From Hibiscus mutabilis (lineage: Eukaryota > Streptophyta > Magnoliopsida > Malvales > Malvaceae), in contig CM033745.1 of the NCBI GenBank assembly GCA_019671005.1, positions 31,337,526-31,401,525 of the forward strand: a stretch of 64,000 nucleotides of DNA, given 5' to 3'. A program made the translations under genes and the position numbers. A model generated the notes under the pieces. The model ran no database searches. It was given only the letters and a program-made list of their open reading frames with translations, and was not told the DNA's origin. Every line of letters begins with the position of its first letter. The first letter of the stretch is position 1. Below are positions 23,904-36,603 of this stretch, in pieces.

Positions 23904-23915
23904 TGGTATCAGAGC
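23904..23915 (+). other. C2 primer-binding site (iMet type)
   Basis: TGGTATCAGAGC is a perfect match to the common plant initiator-Met tRNA PBS. It lies four bases after the LTR end. Confidence 0.92.
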
Positions 23916-24044
23916 TAGAGTTTAGTCTATTCTAGGACTAAACTGAAGTTTATTGCATTGTTATTGTGTTACTTTGCCACCTAGGAGTTGTATATTGTGT
24001 ATATTGTGACTTGTCGACTAATCTGGTCTCTTTATGTTATAGAT

Positions 24045-25034
24045 ATGTATGAGACGAACAAGGCTCATATTCACGAGCATGCCACTGGCTCCTCAACTCA
24101 TGGCAAGGAAGTAAGGGGAGGGGACCTACCGAACCCACCTAATCCCCCACCTCAGCATGTCGATCTAGTAGTTCCTGATGCACAAGCAGAATGTTATCGA
24201 AACATGGCTGACATGTTCAAGCAATTCATGGCATCTCTGAGGGCCGAGACGGTGGTGCAACCAACCCCGCCTATTGTCCAGTATACTCGAGCCCCTATTG
24301 ATAAGTTGGTGACACTCCGAACCTACACCTTCACCGGACAGGATGTTGACAGTCCTGAAACTGCAGAATATTAGTTGGAAAACATGCTAAGGATCCTGAA
24401 CAAACAACTATAGTGCTCGAATGAGCACAAGCTAGAGTGCGCCCTTACATTGCTAGTTGATGAAGCATTGTAGTGGTGGGAGACCATTATTCTTACCGTC
24501 CCTGAAGAATCAGTCACTTGGGAGTTCTTCCTTCAATAATTCCGAAAAAAATACATTCGTGAGTATTACATCACAAAAAGACGCAACATCTTTCTCTACC
24601 TGAAGCAAGGCCGTCAACCTGTTGAGCAGTACAGTCATGATTTCTGCAAGTACTACTTTATAGTGCAGAGTAAATCAAGAAGGAAGAAGACAAGTGTATG
24701 ATGTTTATTGCTGGGCTTAGTGATGAGTTACGCCCTATGTTTACTGCCTTGGGGATCACCGATTTCCAAGATCTTGTGAAGCGAGTTAAGGCCACTGAAG
24801 CTGCACAAAAGACCTTAAGGTCAAGTGGAACTAGCAGGACTGAAAAGAGGTTTAGGTATGATTCTCAACCTCCCAGGTGGAATAAAAAGAGTAAGAATCA
24901 AGACCCCAAGCAAAATGTGTATTTCCAACTTTCCCGTTCTGGGAATATCGAGAAACCTCAAATGGTGACCTAGTCTTTTGCCAATATGGCCTCAGTTAAA
25001 AGCACTGGGGGCTCCAACCGAAATACACAGAATA
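24045..25034 (+). pseudogene. C2 gag (chromovirus-like, truncated)
   Basis: Gag starts MYETNK at 24045, the same start pattern as E4 gag (MFETRL at 33944). Its core has RTYTFTGQDVDSPETAEY, then stops, then FRKKYIREYYITKRRNIF and LKQGRQPVEQYSHDF. A frameshift near 24670 leads to a second open block (24698-24973): MFIAGLSDELRPMF, ITDFQDLVKRVKATE, then a basic tail RYDSQPPRWNKKSK. No zinc knuckle or protease follows, because Athila A3 sequence begins near 25035. In-frame stops show it is inactive. Confidence 0.85.
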
Positions 25035-25943
25035 CACATAACACAGGAAAAGAAACAGAGAATTGCCAAGCATTAGTTGACATAGATGTACCAAACAATG
25101 CCAAGCTCGGTTGGCAAAGGATTGAAGTCTGAAGCTTGGTCAAGGTAGCTGTTGGACCTTGTACACATCAGCCATAAGAATCAAATCTGGATAAGATGAT
25201 CATGTGTCCTATCCCTTGTGCATTCAAATTTTAAACTCAAATGCTTATCCTAGGGTTTCTATGCAAGCCTATTTAAAACAGATCAAGCAAACGCTTGAGG
25301 AAGGAAGGAGAGAAGAGGCTGCACCGTGGTGAAGACATAAGGCAACATGGTTCGACCAGCTTAGACCGAGAGTTGGAGCCATTGAAGGGCTGCATCGAAG
25401 GATCCCCTTCTTTGTCCATTCTCCCTAGTTTTTAATTTCATTTAAATGGTGATGTTGAGATATAATATTTTGTGGATGGAACCCCCAACCATGAACGAAA
25501 CTTTTACAGTTGGTTGGGGGATGTTTGTGTTTAACGCTGGTTTTATGTTTGGTTTTAATAATTAAAATGCCTTGATATCATTTTTTCTATTTGGCATGTA
25601 CTTCAGTTTTCTAAATTCCTTGCCATGCGACCGTTGACATTGTTTGCGTATTACACCTTAATCTCTTAAGACTTGAGAGGTGACGACTAGTTGTCAGATA
25701 CTAAGGAGAAAAGCTTCGAAAGAAGATGAGCTTACTTTTGAAGTGAATCTACCCCTTAGGAGTATAGATTGGAACTTAATCAAAGTTATTTAATGAAAAA
25801 CTTCACTATAGACATATATGGGTTTAACATGGTTAATTTTGGGCATCACCATCGACAAAGGTAATGCCATCCTTGAATCTGCTCAACAATAATTCCAAGG
25901 CAGAACGTTATTAAAGGTTGGCATGAATAGCGTTAAAACCAGA
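25035..25943 (+). repeat. A3 5' LTR, left part
   Basis: This is homologous to 63080-63460 of the right A3 LTR (for example ACCTTGTACAC and CTTATCCTAGGGTTTC). It continues past the point where the right LTR is interrupted. About the first 205 bases of the LTR are missing at the left boundary. At 25943 it is split by element A2 and resumes at 46143. The left boundary is an estimate from the start of similarity. Confidence 0.8.
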
Positions 25944-27370
25944 TGTTGCGTGTTGTGATGTACTATAAATGATATGTAATAGTGCAAGTATACACATCGA
26001 ATAAGTAATACAGTGATGAGTGAGTATCGTCTCCACAGGGATTGGAGGCCAAACTAGCTTAGTCAAAACACACAAATTTGCAACTTGAAAATAAATGCAA
26101 TAGCAACAGGAAACATGTTTAGAAATGTTGTAGCAAACAACTATAATATAAACTAGGTTGAAACAAAGATACTTCAAATGTCCTCTTACGTGTACGAAGC
26201 TTTCTATTGGGATGGCATGATAGTCTTATGAAGGACTCCTATGTCTAAGTCTGAAGAATGTTTAGCTCTAGCTTGCTCATATCATGCTCGACAGAGTTTA
26301 CTAAGGTGTTTTTAAACTATCTCTAGCAAGAAACTTGAAAGTCAGAATGCTATGGCAATACCTCTCGGCGTGAATCGTAGTAAGCTACAATCCTTGAAGT
26401 TCTACTCCTTTTAGTCATTGAAACTATACAGTTATATCTAAGGTGAGTTAGGATTTTGCCTCTCAGCATCAAACCGTATTGTCTACGTAGATCTAAGCCC
26501 AACTCTCTCGAATATTAAGCTATCCGAAACCTAAGCAAAGGCTAACTCTCGAAAGCTCTTACAAGCTTAAGGCATACAAAACAATGGACAAAAATGTAAA
26601 GGGCAAGAAAGCAAACCAAATATTCATTCAAACTTAAAACATAAGTATCCCAAAACAAGCCCAAGCCACTTAAAATTAGTTCATGGCTGAGCAAATATCA
26701 TCCACAATCAATCGTTTAAGACAACCTATCCAAATATAAAGAAATGAAACAACAAAAGCAACTAAAGAAAGGGAAACTCCCAAGCCACCTTGGACTGTCG
26801 TGAACTGCTCTAAGCTTGCTGCTTCTCTCAAAGGCCAACAAGAACACCCCTTGGAGCTTCAGCAATAGAGGACACCACGATGGAGAAGATGAAGAAAAAC
26901 AACCACTTTTTTCTTTCTTTCTTAGCTCACCAGTAACTTTTTCGCCCCTTTTAATGTGGGTGTCTTTTTCTTTATATAGTGGGGGCTCCTAGGATTTTTC
27001 CCTTAATCCCAAGGGAATATTCCTTTCACGTGTGGGGACACAACTGGCTAGCAGGTTCACGTGTGAGGTTGCGAAATATCTTTAGTTTGTTGTCCTCTAG
27101 TGCACCCATAAATGCTATCCAAAATGCTAAAGCATTGTTCCTTTTCTCCTGCAATGCTCCTCATTTCCATGCACATCACCACACAAAACAACAAACTTCC
27201 CAAGCAACACCATTCTTATAAATAAACAAAGATAACCAAACAAATAACACCAAATTCAACTACATGAGCTAAATGCAACTATATGCTATGAAATGAGATG
27301 AAATGATCTTAATTTCATGCAATAACCTAAGTAAAGAGGCACCAAATGTTAACATTTTACAAGGTTAACA
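25944..27370 (-). repeat. A2 3' LTR
   Basis: This 1427-bp LTR matches 44704-46137. Its ends are TGTTGCG and TTAACA. The minus-strand TATA-like TATATAAAG lies at 26970-26978. Confidence 0.92.
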
Positions 27371-27409
27371 CACCCCCAAACTTAAGCCATTGCTTGCCCT
27401 CATGCAATG
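27371..27409 (-). other. A2 outer PPT with adjacent hairpin
   Basis: GTTTGGGGGTG (minus strand, 27371-27381) abuts the LTR. Next to it, 27388-27409 forms an inverted repeat (CATTGC.TG stem with one mismatch and an AGGG loop), placed as in A1 and A3. Confidence 0.82.
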
Positions 27410-28314
27410 AATAGAAATAAATAGAAAAATTCTAGGGTATTAAATTTGTTCAAGACAGAGCTATGGCAAAATTTTAGTCCTCAGAAAATAAAGGCTTCAA
27501 CATGTTAGACAATTTTGAGATTTTAAGAACTTTTCCTTAGGACAAGATCCTTCAAATGTGTGTGTGTGTGTGAGTACACCCACCCTATTCTTAACAAAGT
27601 TAAAAGATTTTTAACTAAGTTCTCAAGTTTGCCCTAGTTTTTGTTTACCTTTAAGCACAAGTTACTCCCATAATTCTAACTTCTTTTTCCTCTCTTTTTT
27701 ATATTTTTTATATTTTTATTTTTTTATTTGTGCTGCTACGAGGGGAGTAAGCTCATCATAACTACCTTCCTAGACTTGAAAATAAAGTGGAGAAAATACC
27801 CCATTCCATAGCCTATTTAGCAGAGTCATCCCGTGACTACTTTCATTCACTCATATGCTATCGTTGCCATTTATTAAAGGGGTTTTCCAGGCAATGCAAT
27901 GCATAGAGGAGTGTCCCTACATAGCTATGCTGAAGCATTTATTCGTAATTCAACGCAAACAAAAATGGAGCTAATTAAGCCTTTATGATTTTATTTATCA
28001 TTCAAGTTCATTCTACACATTTAAACTAAAGCATACGAGAGTTCTTTCACCAAAAATCATCTAACAGTTTTAAACATAGAGAACATGAAATCATTTAACA
28101 CTCATGTCATGAAGCATCAAACCCTAAAGGCAGTTCTACCAATCTCAGTAATCACATGTATTCAATCAATGCACAATAATAAAATTCAAATACTCATCAT
28201 TGGACATCTTCAACTTATTCACAAAACTGTCATTATACTCACTAAATGCCATAGAAAAATTTTGTTCATAACTAAATGCTCATGCAAATGATCAACTATG
28301 AACACCAACACTAA
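27410..28314 (-). other. A2 3' noncoding region
   Basis: About 0.9 kb lies between the two PPT modules with no coding signal. It has a short TG repeat near 27557-27572 and a T-rich run near 27690-27730. I see nothing else in it. Confidence 0.5.
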
Positions 28315-28351
28315 CACCCTCAAACTTGAAGGATGCAATGTCCTCAATGCA
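28315..28351 (-). other. A2 inner PPT-like tract with hairpin
   Basis: The minus strand reads GTTTGAGGGTG (28315-28325), one change from the outer PPT. The AGGA-loop hairpin at 28334-28351 has one mismatch in its stem. It begins about 60 bases beyond the ORF3 stop. Confidence 0.75.
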
Positions 28352-28412
28352 TGAAAATAAAATAAACTAAGCTAAAATGCAAATGCAAATGCAGGTTACC
28401 TCTTAAAAAAAT

Positions 28413-29974
28413 TTATGTTGGTGTTTTTGGTTTGTGTCCTTGGTGCTTGAGTCTCCTCTTCTTCTTGAGTGCTGCGATGGGCTCCTTCGCCTTATCTTGC
28501 TGGGTGGGTCGTTCACCCGGATCCTCCTGGGTTAGTTGGTCATCAATAGCTTCATCATCATCATTAGAGGGGGCATTCTATACATGCCCTACCATTCGCT
28601 TGAGGTGACTCCTTGCTTTTATCGTAGCATCTAGAGTTGGGGCAGGTGGGGGTGTAAGAGCATCTTCAGCTATCTCCTTTTCCTCACTGTCAATATTTCC
28701 AGGATCATCGATAGGTGGTTTTGGTGGTGGCGGGGGTACTTAGGGGAGTTTTTCCTTTCATATGCCTTGCTGTTCGAGGACTTTGTCAGACGGTGGCAGT
28801 GGTTGTTGCTTCTGTAGCAGGTGTTGGAGTTGGAGAAGGGTATTTTCGTGGAACAGGTTGTGGTTGTTGCACTACGGTTGCTTTCGAAGCTGGTATGGCT
28901 TGCGGGGCTAGTTTATCCTTCTTGGGCACCAGCAGTTCATTGGGGAAGGGAGAGAAATCTATCTCCATGTGCGGGAGCATCTCCTTGAAATACGAGTTTA
29001 GTGCAGTAGCCCTTTCCTTGACATACTTGAAATAAGTTGTCAAGGTGCCCTTCATCTCTTCAATTTCTTCTTGCATGCGTTTGGTAGAGGCGACGAGGTA
29101 TGCTATTATTGCTGTAGCAATGGTTCTGGCTCCATCTTCCAACGTCTCTGCTGGAGCATCCTCATCAAATCACTTCAGCCCAGGGATGTGGTCTGGGGTT
29201 AACGCACCATTCCCCTTCTCTATATCATCCTTTTAAGGGTCTTCAAAGACTTGTTTTTTTCGGTAGAGCCCTGTGATGAGATTGGGGAAAATTAAAGGGC
29301 TCGACTTCCTCTTCAGGTAGGAATAAACTTCATCCACTGTAAGCTTGCCCACATCAATTGGTCGGCCATTAAGAATAGAGTGTAGCAACAAGACCCAAGT
29401 AATGTGTACCGTTGAGGAGTGAGAGGTGGGCATTAGGCGGGCTTTAGGTAGTGGTTCTAGACCTTTGCTTTTGTCTTGAGGCAGTAGCGCTAGACAACCT
29501 TACTTGTCGCATCTATCTTCGTTTCACTGAAGCATAAATCTTCCAAAACCTCTTTATACGTATGAGCATCAGTGGATTCGACGAAGGAGGAATGTTGGTC
29601 CATCACATTCTTTAGCCCATAAAATTTTTTGATCATCGCGGCGGTGAACTTTATCTGGTCCCCTCACACACAGACGATAGATTGGGTAGGACTCGTTTGA
29701 TGGGTGTAAAACTCCTTAACAAAGGGCATCGAGATATCGCCTGGATGTTGGAAAAAGGTCCCTAGTTGTGCTTTGCGATGACATCCGTAATATCATTGTC
29801 GAAGCCTAATTCCCCTTCCACGGATGATTTTAGGCCTTGCTCTGGAAAAACCTTACGATCTTTTATCAGTTGGAAGCATTCCTTTGATCCTTCGTCGAAG
29901 AACTTCTTGATTTTGACGGGGGGTTTGGATTGGGTACTACTGGAAGCGCCAGTAACGTTCTTGCAATGAGCCAT
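28413..29974 (-). pseudogene. A2 ORF3 (env-position ORF of Athila)
   Basis: This ORF follows pol, where Athila elements have an env-like or unknown third ORF. The likely start is the ATG at 29974 (MAHCKN). The central domain at 29233-29433 shows MPTSHSSTVHITWVLLLHSIL, NGRPIDVGKLTVDEV and LIFPNLITGLYRK. It corresponds to the domain called putative plant transposon protein, found in Athila ORF3s. A later block (28786-29142) has a long helical, coiled-coil-like segment and a Pro/Thr-rich part. The end is basic (LKKKRRLKHQGHKPKT) before TAA at 28413. At least three stops or frameshifts break it. I see no signal peptide or fusion peptide, so an envelope role is not supported by this copy. Confidence 0.78.
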
Positions 29975-30590
29975 ACTTGCGAAGTGAGTAAAAAATTGCT
30001 GGAACGATTTGGGCTTTGAGGAAGGTTCGAACAAGTTCAATAAAGAAGAAGATGAAGAAGTGGAGTTTAAAGGAAATAAAAAGAAAGAGGAAAGAGTTAT
30101 GAGATGGGAAGTTTAAGTGGAAGGTAACTGCCACAAGTAAGGGGAGAGAGAAGGTGAGTGTGGCGGTTTTGAGTTGTCGGGAAAAGAAAGGATGGGACAA
30201 GATTTTAATGAAAAGTGAAAAGGAAGAGAACGGAATGGAAAGGTAATGATGAGCTAGGGTTATTTTAAAGCTGAAAGGGAATAAAATCCCTCCCTTTTTA
30301 CCTTTTTATTACCGCCCCCAAAACATAGGAATTTTTTTTGGCTTTATAACTTTCCTTAGTGGAAAAAGACAAAAGCTAGCCCTAATAAGAAAGCTGCTCA
30401 ATCGTTGCGATAAACCCTATCCTGCCACCTACAACCATGGGAGCAATTCTAACAAAACATATTAAAGAAATAAAACACAAGATAACACAAAAGACAAGTG
30501 GGAAAAGAGTCAAAAGCACAAACAAATTTATTTATGAACATTAAAAACAAAAGATGCTATAGCAAAATAGAAAGGAGAAAGGGTGAAAAA
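29975..30590 (-). other. A2 pol-ORF3 spacer and ORF3 leader
   Basis: This noncoding stretch of about 616 bases separates ORF3 from the E4 insertion. On the minus strand it holds a TATA-like TTTAAAATA (30261-30269) followed by a long C/T-rich leader up to the ORF3 ATG. A comparable leader precedes ORF3 in A3. It may be a separate ORF3 promoter; this is inference. Confidence 0.4.
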
Positions 30591-33500
30591 TGTAATATCC
30601 TCAAAACTAGTTTAAAAGAAGTTACTACAATGCCTTCACTTAATCCCTAATTGATTGAAAGTAAGGTACTAAGTCTAGTTATTAAGGAATGCATGCAAAA
30701 TTCTTACATTCCTAAAATACCCCTACAGATGTCATTAATTAGTGGATAATTAAGGACAAATTAGCCATTTAAGAGGAGATAATTGATTATCCATTATCAT
30801 CTTCTTCTCCCATTGCCGAACAAGATGAATAAAATAGAGAGGAAAGGAATTGAGAGAGAAAAACTCCATGATCATTGATTCACGCTTGAAATTGGAGAAA
30901 TTGGAGTTGCTAGCATTCACATTGCCTTGATAGGAAGGTAAAATCTCTTCCTAAATGCATTATAGATTCAAATGATGCATGTAGATTTATTGTTCTTGCT
31001 TGAATTACATGAATTTGATGAATAGATAGTGAATTGATGCTATGAACTAGTTAAGAAGTTCAATTGATTGATCAATCCAAGAAATTGATTGTGCCATTCG
31101 AATGAGTAGGAGAAATTGATGTTGTCAATAGCCAAATTGGTGGTGAAATGCTATGCTAGTTGCTGGAAAATTTGGATGATGATTAGAATGGATGATTGAT
31201 ATGTGAATTGAAATTGTGGTTGCTGGAAATTCTAGTGAATTGATGTCTTAATGAATCAAATTGAAAATATTGCTCAATTGCCCTGTTTTTATAGGATTGA
31301 CACATAATTGGATTGACTTAGACATGTATGAATGAGTTTATTTATTGAATAATCATGCTAGGATCCTTGTCTAAGTGATTAAAGAAGCTATAATCCAGCT
31401 AAAGGAAAGCTGTCCAGAATACTCTATTTTGGGTAGTGAGTTTAAAAATCTATAGAAAATCACATAGACCAAATTAGGGAGAAAATATTATATGAACAAA
31501 ATCATGTGTATGTCTAGTTTCGTATGCAACAAACAGAATCGAATTTTGAGGTATAAAATAGTTTGTAGAGACAAATCTCTAAGGATAGTGCAAACTGTCC
31601 AGTGGCATAATTTGGTATGCCTTTAAACGAAACATTGTATCAATTCATTATGAGTAAAATTGTAAGGCCTATATGATTAAAAGGAAAATTAAGTTAGCTT
31701 TCTAACGGTGTAAACAGTTCGAAATTCTGACGTACGGAATAAAAGATATGAACATTTAAGCAATCAGTGCACATGCTGCCAAGCAGCAACAATCTTGATG
31801 TTTGTATTGAATTGAATGCTTTAGTATATGGAGTCACATAATGACTCAATTGGCTGCTAGATTGTATCTAATACACTATCCATTGTATGAATGTTACATC
31901 AAGTGGAAATTGAGGAAAAGGGGGCTCACTTAGATCAGTAAGCTAGTAGAGGGAAATGGATTACAATCCGGGATCGACAATAGCTTGAAAAATTCCTGTG
32001 AGTGTAGTTTAAAGTTTCGAGAGGACGGTAACCTCTCCAAGTCTATTTCTGATTTGTATTTCTTATTGATTTTTATGTATAAATTGTATAATGAGATTGC
32101 TATGGAGCATTAGCAAGGTAAGTGCTCTTTTGAGTGGTTACTTGATTGTGAAGCATGCTTGAATTGTTATTGATTGTCATGATATGCTTATTGCCTAATT
32201 GAACTATATTGAAATGAAGCATGATGTTATAGATAGAAGTAACTCAATTCATTGTTTTATGACACGTTGATTGGCACACCTTCATTGACTATTGAAACAT
32301 TGATATTGGTATTGGCTTTGAACCCTACTCGATTGAAAGGGGATATTGGCACAAAATGTGCATATTGAATTAAATCATGCTTCTAATTGAATGAAAGTGA
32401 TAACTATTGTAAGCCTTGGTGTTGAGTCAGTCTTAGATATAGTTGGCATGCAAAAGAGTCTATAGAGCTCATTATCGGGGTGGACTACGGTCTGGGACAT
32501 TGGTCCCTAATTGGCGACAGTAGGAGGGATTTGACTAGGTACTTTGTACCGTATTGACTATTGTTATTGGCGACAGTTTGGTTGGAGACTCGAGTATCTA
32601 GACTGAGTAATTGATTCTCAAGACTATACTTAAAATAAACTATAACTCATGTACATTGAATCAATTGTTACATTGAATTTTATTGATTGATAGTAAAGGA
32701 AAGTTAATTGCCATGAACTATTGAGATTGAAACATTGATTGAACATTGCTTATGAGATTGCTTGAGTATTGAAACATTGATTGTGTTCAAAGGATATGTG
32801 ATGCCTAAAGTAGTTGAATTGGATGATTGAGCATGTCTAAACTTCAAGCCTTGTATTGATATTGGATTGAAAATTTAACAATGTACCTAGTATTGTTGCC
32901 TAGTTTGAATGGTTCCTTATTGATGGGGGAACTATACCATCTATTTGATGGTTTATAGTTGAGACTTATTGTATTGATTGCTTTGTAACTTTAACTCACT
33001 CACTAAGCTTTGTTTATTCAAATCTCATTTCTACGATACAAGTTGATATTGGATATTATCCCGAAGTCTAAGCTTGTACAAGTCACATTTTTCTTAAAAG
33101 AGTATGTTTTCATCTTGTTATAGTTCTCCTACGATGGTGGCACCTAAGGCATGTATATTCATGATCACTTAGTTATGATTTGTATATAATAACTTCATCT
33201 ATGATCTATAAAGAGTATGGTATGTATATATATATGAGCATGTATGCACTTTATTGAGCTTGAATGCTTGTTAGTCTAATGTTAGATTTCCATTGTTAGA
33301 TTATGGATGAAATGGATGAATAGATCTATTGAAGTTGGCTAGTTAACTATACGTAGATGTAGTAATCCACATGTTTAAACTTGAATCACCTTGGTCACTT
33401 ATGGTACTACCCGAATGATGTATATGACATTGTAAGCATATGTGTTTGATTAAGGTCATATAAGTAAATCATGTAAATCACTTATTGGAATTCTTGATAG

Positions 33501-33793
33501 TTACATTGAATGTTGAAATTATCTGTTAAGTTTCTCATCTAGTTCGAATGGTTGCCTGGGAATCAAGTAAGTCTTAAATGGTTTTGGTTATGATAACATA
33601 TTGCATTATGGGTCTTAATATATCTAATAGGTGCATCATGCATAGTTTATTGGGTCCTCACCTAATCGAATTGTATCTTAATGAGCAAGAAATACTTAAA
33701 TCAAATTGAACACTCTACCTTTAATTGTATAAAACATTGATTGAAATTGTGATAACTTACCTAATCTTACTAGGGTGGTTAGAGTATGTTACA
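30591..33793 (+). repeat. E4 5' LTR
   Basis: This 3203-bp LTR starts TGTAATATCC and ends ATGTTACA. From 31798 onward it matches 37262-39292. It contains the TTGGCGACAGTAGGAGGGA module at 32511-32529 beside a GTGGACTACGG block. Confidence 0.9.
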
Positions 33794-33796
33794 AAA

Positions 33797-33808
33797 GGTA
33801 ATCAAAGC
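33797..33808 (+). other. E4 primer-binding site (mutated)
   Basis: The sequence GGTAATCAAAGC resembles TGGTATCAGAGC with an added base and a G to A change. It lies three bases after the LTR. Confidence 0.65.
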
Positions 33809-33943
33809 TTATAGTTGCATGATTCTAGGATCTATTGCATGAATAGGTTATTGTCATTGATCATTTAGGTGCCACCTAGGAGTTACTTGAATATTGATTG
33901 GATTGTGACTTGAGCTTGACTTCTCTTATTCCTTACATATAGA

Positions 33944-35241
33944 ATGTTTGAAACAAGATTGGGCAAGGATAATGAAAGCTCGGCTGGCTCCTTCAATGAG
34001 GGAGGGAGCATAAGGATGAATCAGGATCCCCAGAAGCCTGCTGAACCTCAACAAGTTCAGCAGGAAGTTCCCGTGATCCATCCTATTCAACGAGAATGCT
34101 TCTCTAGTCTGAAGGAGATGTTTGATTAGATGATTGTCTAGATGAGACAAAGTACTTCTAACTCTATGGTAGCAAAACCGACAAGAGCTTCTACTGATAA
34201 GTTAGCTCAACACCGAGCTTACACCTTCACTGGAACAAGTGAAGATAAACTAGAAGAAGCGGAGTACTGGCTGGAGAATACGACAAGAATCTTGTCTAAA
34301 AAACTGTAATGCTTAGATGAACACAAACTGGAGTGTGCAGTAGCTTTGTTGGCCGAGAAGGCATTGAATTGATGGGAAACTACTACCTTGGTAGCACTTG
34401 AAGAAGCTGTCACCTAGGAATTCTTCCTTAAAGAATTCAAAAAGAAGTATATAAGTGATCAGTATCTTGCTGATCGCAAAAAGTTCTTGTAGCTGAAACA
34501 AAGAGGAAAGCCTATCGAGCAGTATGTCAGCGAATTCTGCAAATATTGCAAATACGGCTTGGAATTCTTAAAGAAAGAGGAAGATAAGTGTAGAATGTTT
34601 ATCGACGGTCTTAATGACGTGTTAGGCCCCATGTTCACTACTTTGGAGATTACTGACTTCCAAGAACTGGTCAATAGAGTTATAGCTACCGAAGCCAAGA
34701 TGAAGACTTTGGCAAAACGATCAAAAATCAGTCCCGAGATAACAAAAGATCAAGGGATGTTCACAAACCTCATTGGCGCAATAAGAAACAAAAGCATCAA
34801 GGAGGAAATTCTTCCAATCAAGGAAATTTCTCTAAGGGTAGCTATATACCAAAGCCACAAGCTATGTCCAGAGCCTTAACACCTATGGTGTCCATTGATA
34901 GCATTGGGAATACCGGGAGGGAGAAACAAATCCCTACTTGCAAGACTTGTCAAAAGAACCATACCAGCGTTTATAGAAAGCTCACTAATGCTTGTTACTT
35001 GTGCGGAGACACGACACACTATGTCAAAGATTGCTCCCAAAATCTGAACAAGTTGCCTTCTCATGTTTCTCACAAATCGAATCAAGCTCTTTCACCCAGG
35101 GAAAGGGTTCGTAGCAAGCTAACTCAGGAAACTATGGGAAGAGCAAAGGCCAAGGATCTAATGCTACATATAAAGAGTCTCGGGCACCTGCTTGAGTCTA
35201 TCATATCCGTGGTAGGGAGGAGGAAGAATCTCCTGACATAA
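33944..35241 (+). pseudogene. E4 gag with zinc knuckle
   Basis: Gag starts MFETRL at 33944. A disordered Gln/Pro-rich N-terminal region leads to a core with RAYTFTGTSEDKLEEAEYWL, FKKKYISDQYLADRKKFL and KPIEQYVSEFCKYC. The block at 34559-34879 continues with MFIDGLNDVLGPMF and ITDFQELVNRVIATEA, parallel to the C2 gag. A CCHC zinc knuckle (CYLCGDTTHYVKDC) lies at 34993-35034 in the frame 34864-35241. Several stops and at least one frameshift break it. Its neighbour downstream is protease. Confidence 0.9.
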
Positions 35242-35851
35242 TTGCAGGTACAATCTACTTGATACTTATCCTGTTTATGCTTTATTTGATACGGGATCAA
35301 CTCATTCATTCATAAGATCTCCTTTAATTGAAAAGCTTAAATTGAAGCCTGAATATGTCAGTTGTAGCTTAATTGCTACCAATCCTTTAGGAGACAATGT
35401 AATAGTGAACCAAATATGTAAAGATTGCCCTTTATTCGTTCAAGGCATCTCGTTCCTAGCCGACTTGTTATTGTTGTCTTTTGTTGAATTCGATCTCATT
35501 ATGGGATTAGATTGGTTAGGAAGACATCAAGCTCGGGTAGATTGCCAAAAGAGAAAATTGTTTCTCCGAGGTCTAGGAGAAAAATCCATTACCTTGATCG
35601 ATAAGAAACCTATTATCATCTTTGCTGCTATGATTAAAACTGATGAAATTAAATTCGAGGTGAGTTCATTCCTTGGTTTTTTTGACTTCCATGATGTTTT
35701 TCCTGAGGAATTGTCGGGATTGCCCCCTATTCAAGAAGTTGAATTCAAGATTGAAGTTCAACTCGAGAGTGATCCAGTGTCTATCGCTCCATATCGAATG
35801 GCCCCTATTGAACTCAAAGATCTTAAGAAACAATTGCAAGAGCTTCAATAA
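35242..35851 (+). pseudogene. E4 aspartic protease and RT approach
   Basis: The active-site DTGSTHSF is encoded from 35288. The block 35342-35851 is open for 169 codons: it carries LADLLLLSFVEFDLIMGLDWL (typical of the protease C-terminal half) and then DVFPEELSGLPPIQEVEFKI and IAPYRMAPIELKDLKKQL, the standard approach to RT. The catalytic Asp is intact. A stop follows at 35849 before the RT core, although the frame continues beyond it. Confidence 0.9.
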
Positions 35852-36560
35852 AAAGGCTTCATTCGACCCAGCTCTTCACCCTAGGGAGCACCCGTATTGT
35901 TCGTTAAGAAGAAAGACGAGTAGATAAGGCTATGTATCGATTATCGTCAGCTAAACCGGCTCACTATCAAGAACAAGAATCCATTTCCAATGATTGAGGA
36001 CATGTTCGATCAATTCAAGGATGCCAAATTCTTCTCCAAGATCGATTTGCGATCGGGGTACTATTAGATGAGAATACAAGACTCAGATGTACCCAAAATG
36101 GCTTTCAGGACTCGTTATGGTCACTACGAGTTCCTAGTTATGCCCTTCGGGCTAACCAATGCTCCACGGCTTTTGTGGACTTAATGAACCGAGTGTTCAA
36201 ACCCTATTTGGACAAATTCATGGTTGTCTTTATTGATGATATTCTTGTCTACTCAAAGGACAATGAAGAACATGCTAATCACCTTCGAATTGTACTCCAA
36301 ACATTGAGAGAGAATCAGCTATATGCCAAATTGAACAAATGCGAGTTCTGGCTCTCGGAAGTATCTTTCCTTGGCCTTGTTATCTCAGCCGAAGGGATAA
36401 AGGTTGATCCTAAAAAGATTCAAACCGTCATCAAATAGAGACTTCCAAGAAATGTTAGCGAGGTTAGGAGTTTTCTCAGTTTAGTAGGGTATTACCGAAG
36501 ATTTGTGAAAGGGTTCTCGATTCCTGCTACTCCATTGACTCGAATCCTTTGAAAGAATAC
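35852..36560 (+). pseudogene. E4 reverse transcriptase
   Basis: The core begins VLFVKKKDE, then a stop, then IRLCIDYRQLNRLTIKN, FFSKIDLRSGYY and MPFGLTNAP. A one-base loss near 36165 breaks the frame. The next block (36175-36438) has the catalytic FIDDILVYSKD (Asp pair at 36235-36240), LYAKLNKCEFWL and FLGLVISAEGI. It ends at VSEVRSFLSLVGYYRRFV, with stops near 36436 and 36550. Catalytic residues are present. Confidence 0.92.
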
Positions 36561-36603
36561 TCCATTTAAATGGTCTGAGGACCAGCAAAGGAGACTTGAT
36601 CAA

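Noticed and set aside
23904..23915. Partial tRNA gene
   Set aside because: Only the 12-base primer-binding match next to an LTR is present; no tRNA body is seen. The same holds at 58002-58013, 13335-13346 and 7776-7793.
28413..29974. True retroviral envelope gene
   Set aside because: The ORF lies in the env position, but no signal peptide, membrane anchor or cleavage site is visible in A2 or A3; the central domain is the plant-specific Athila one.
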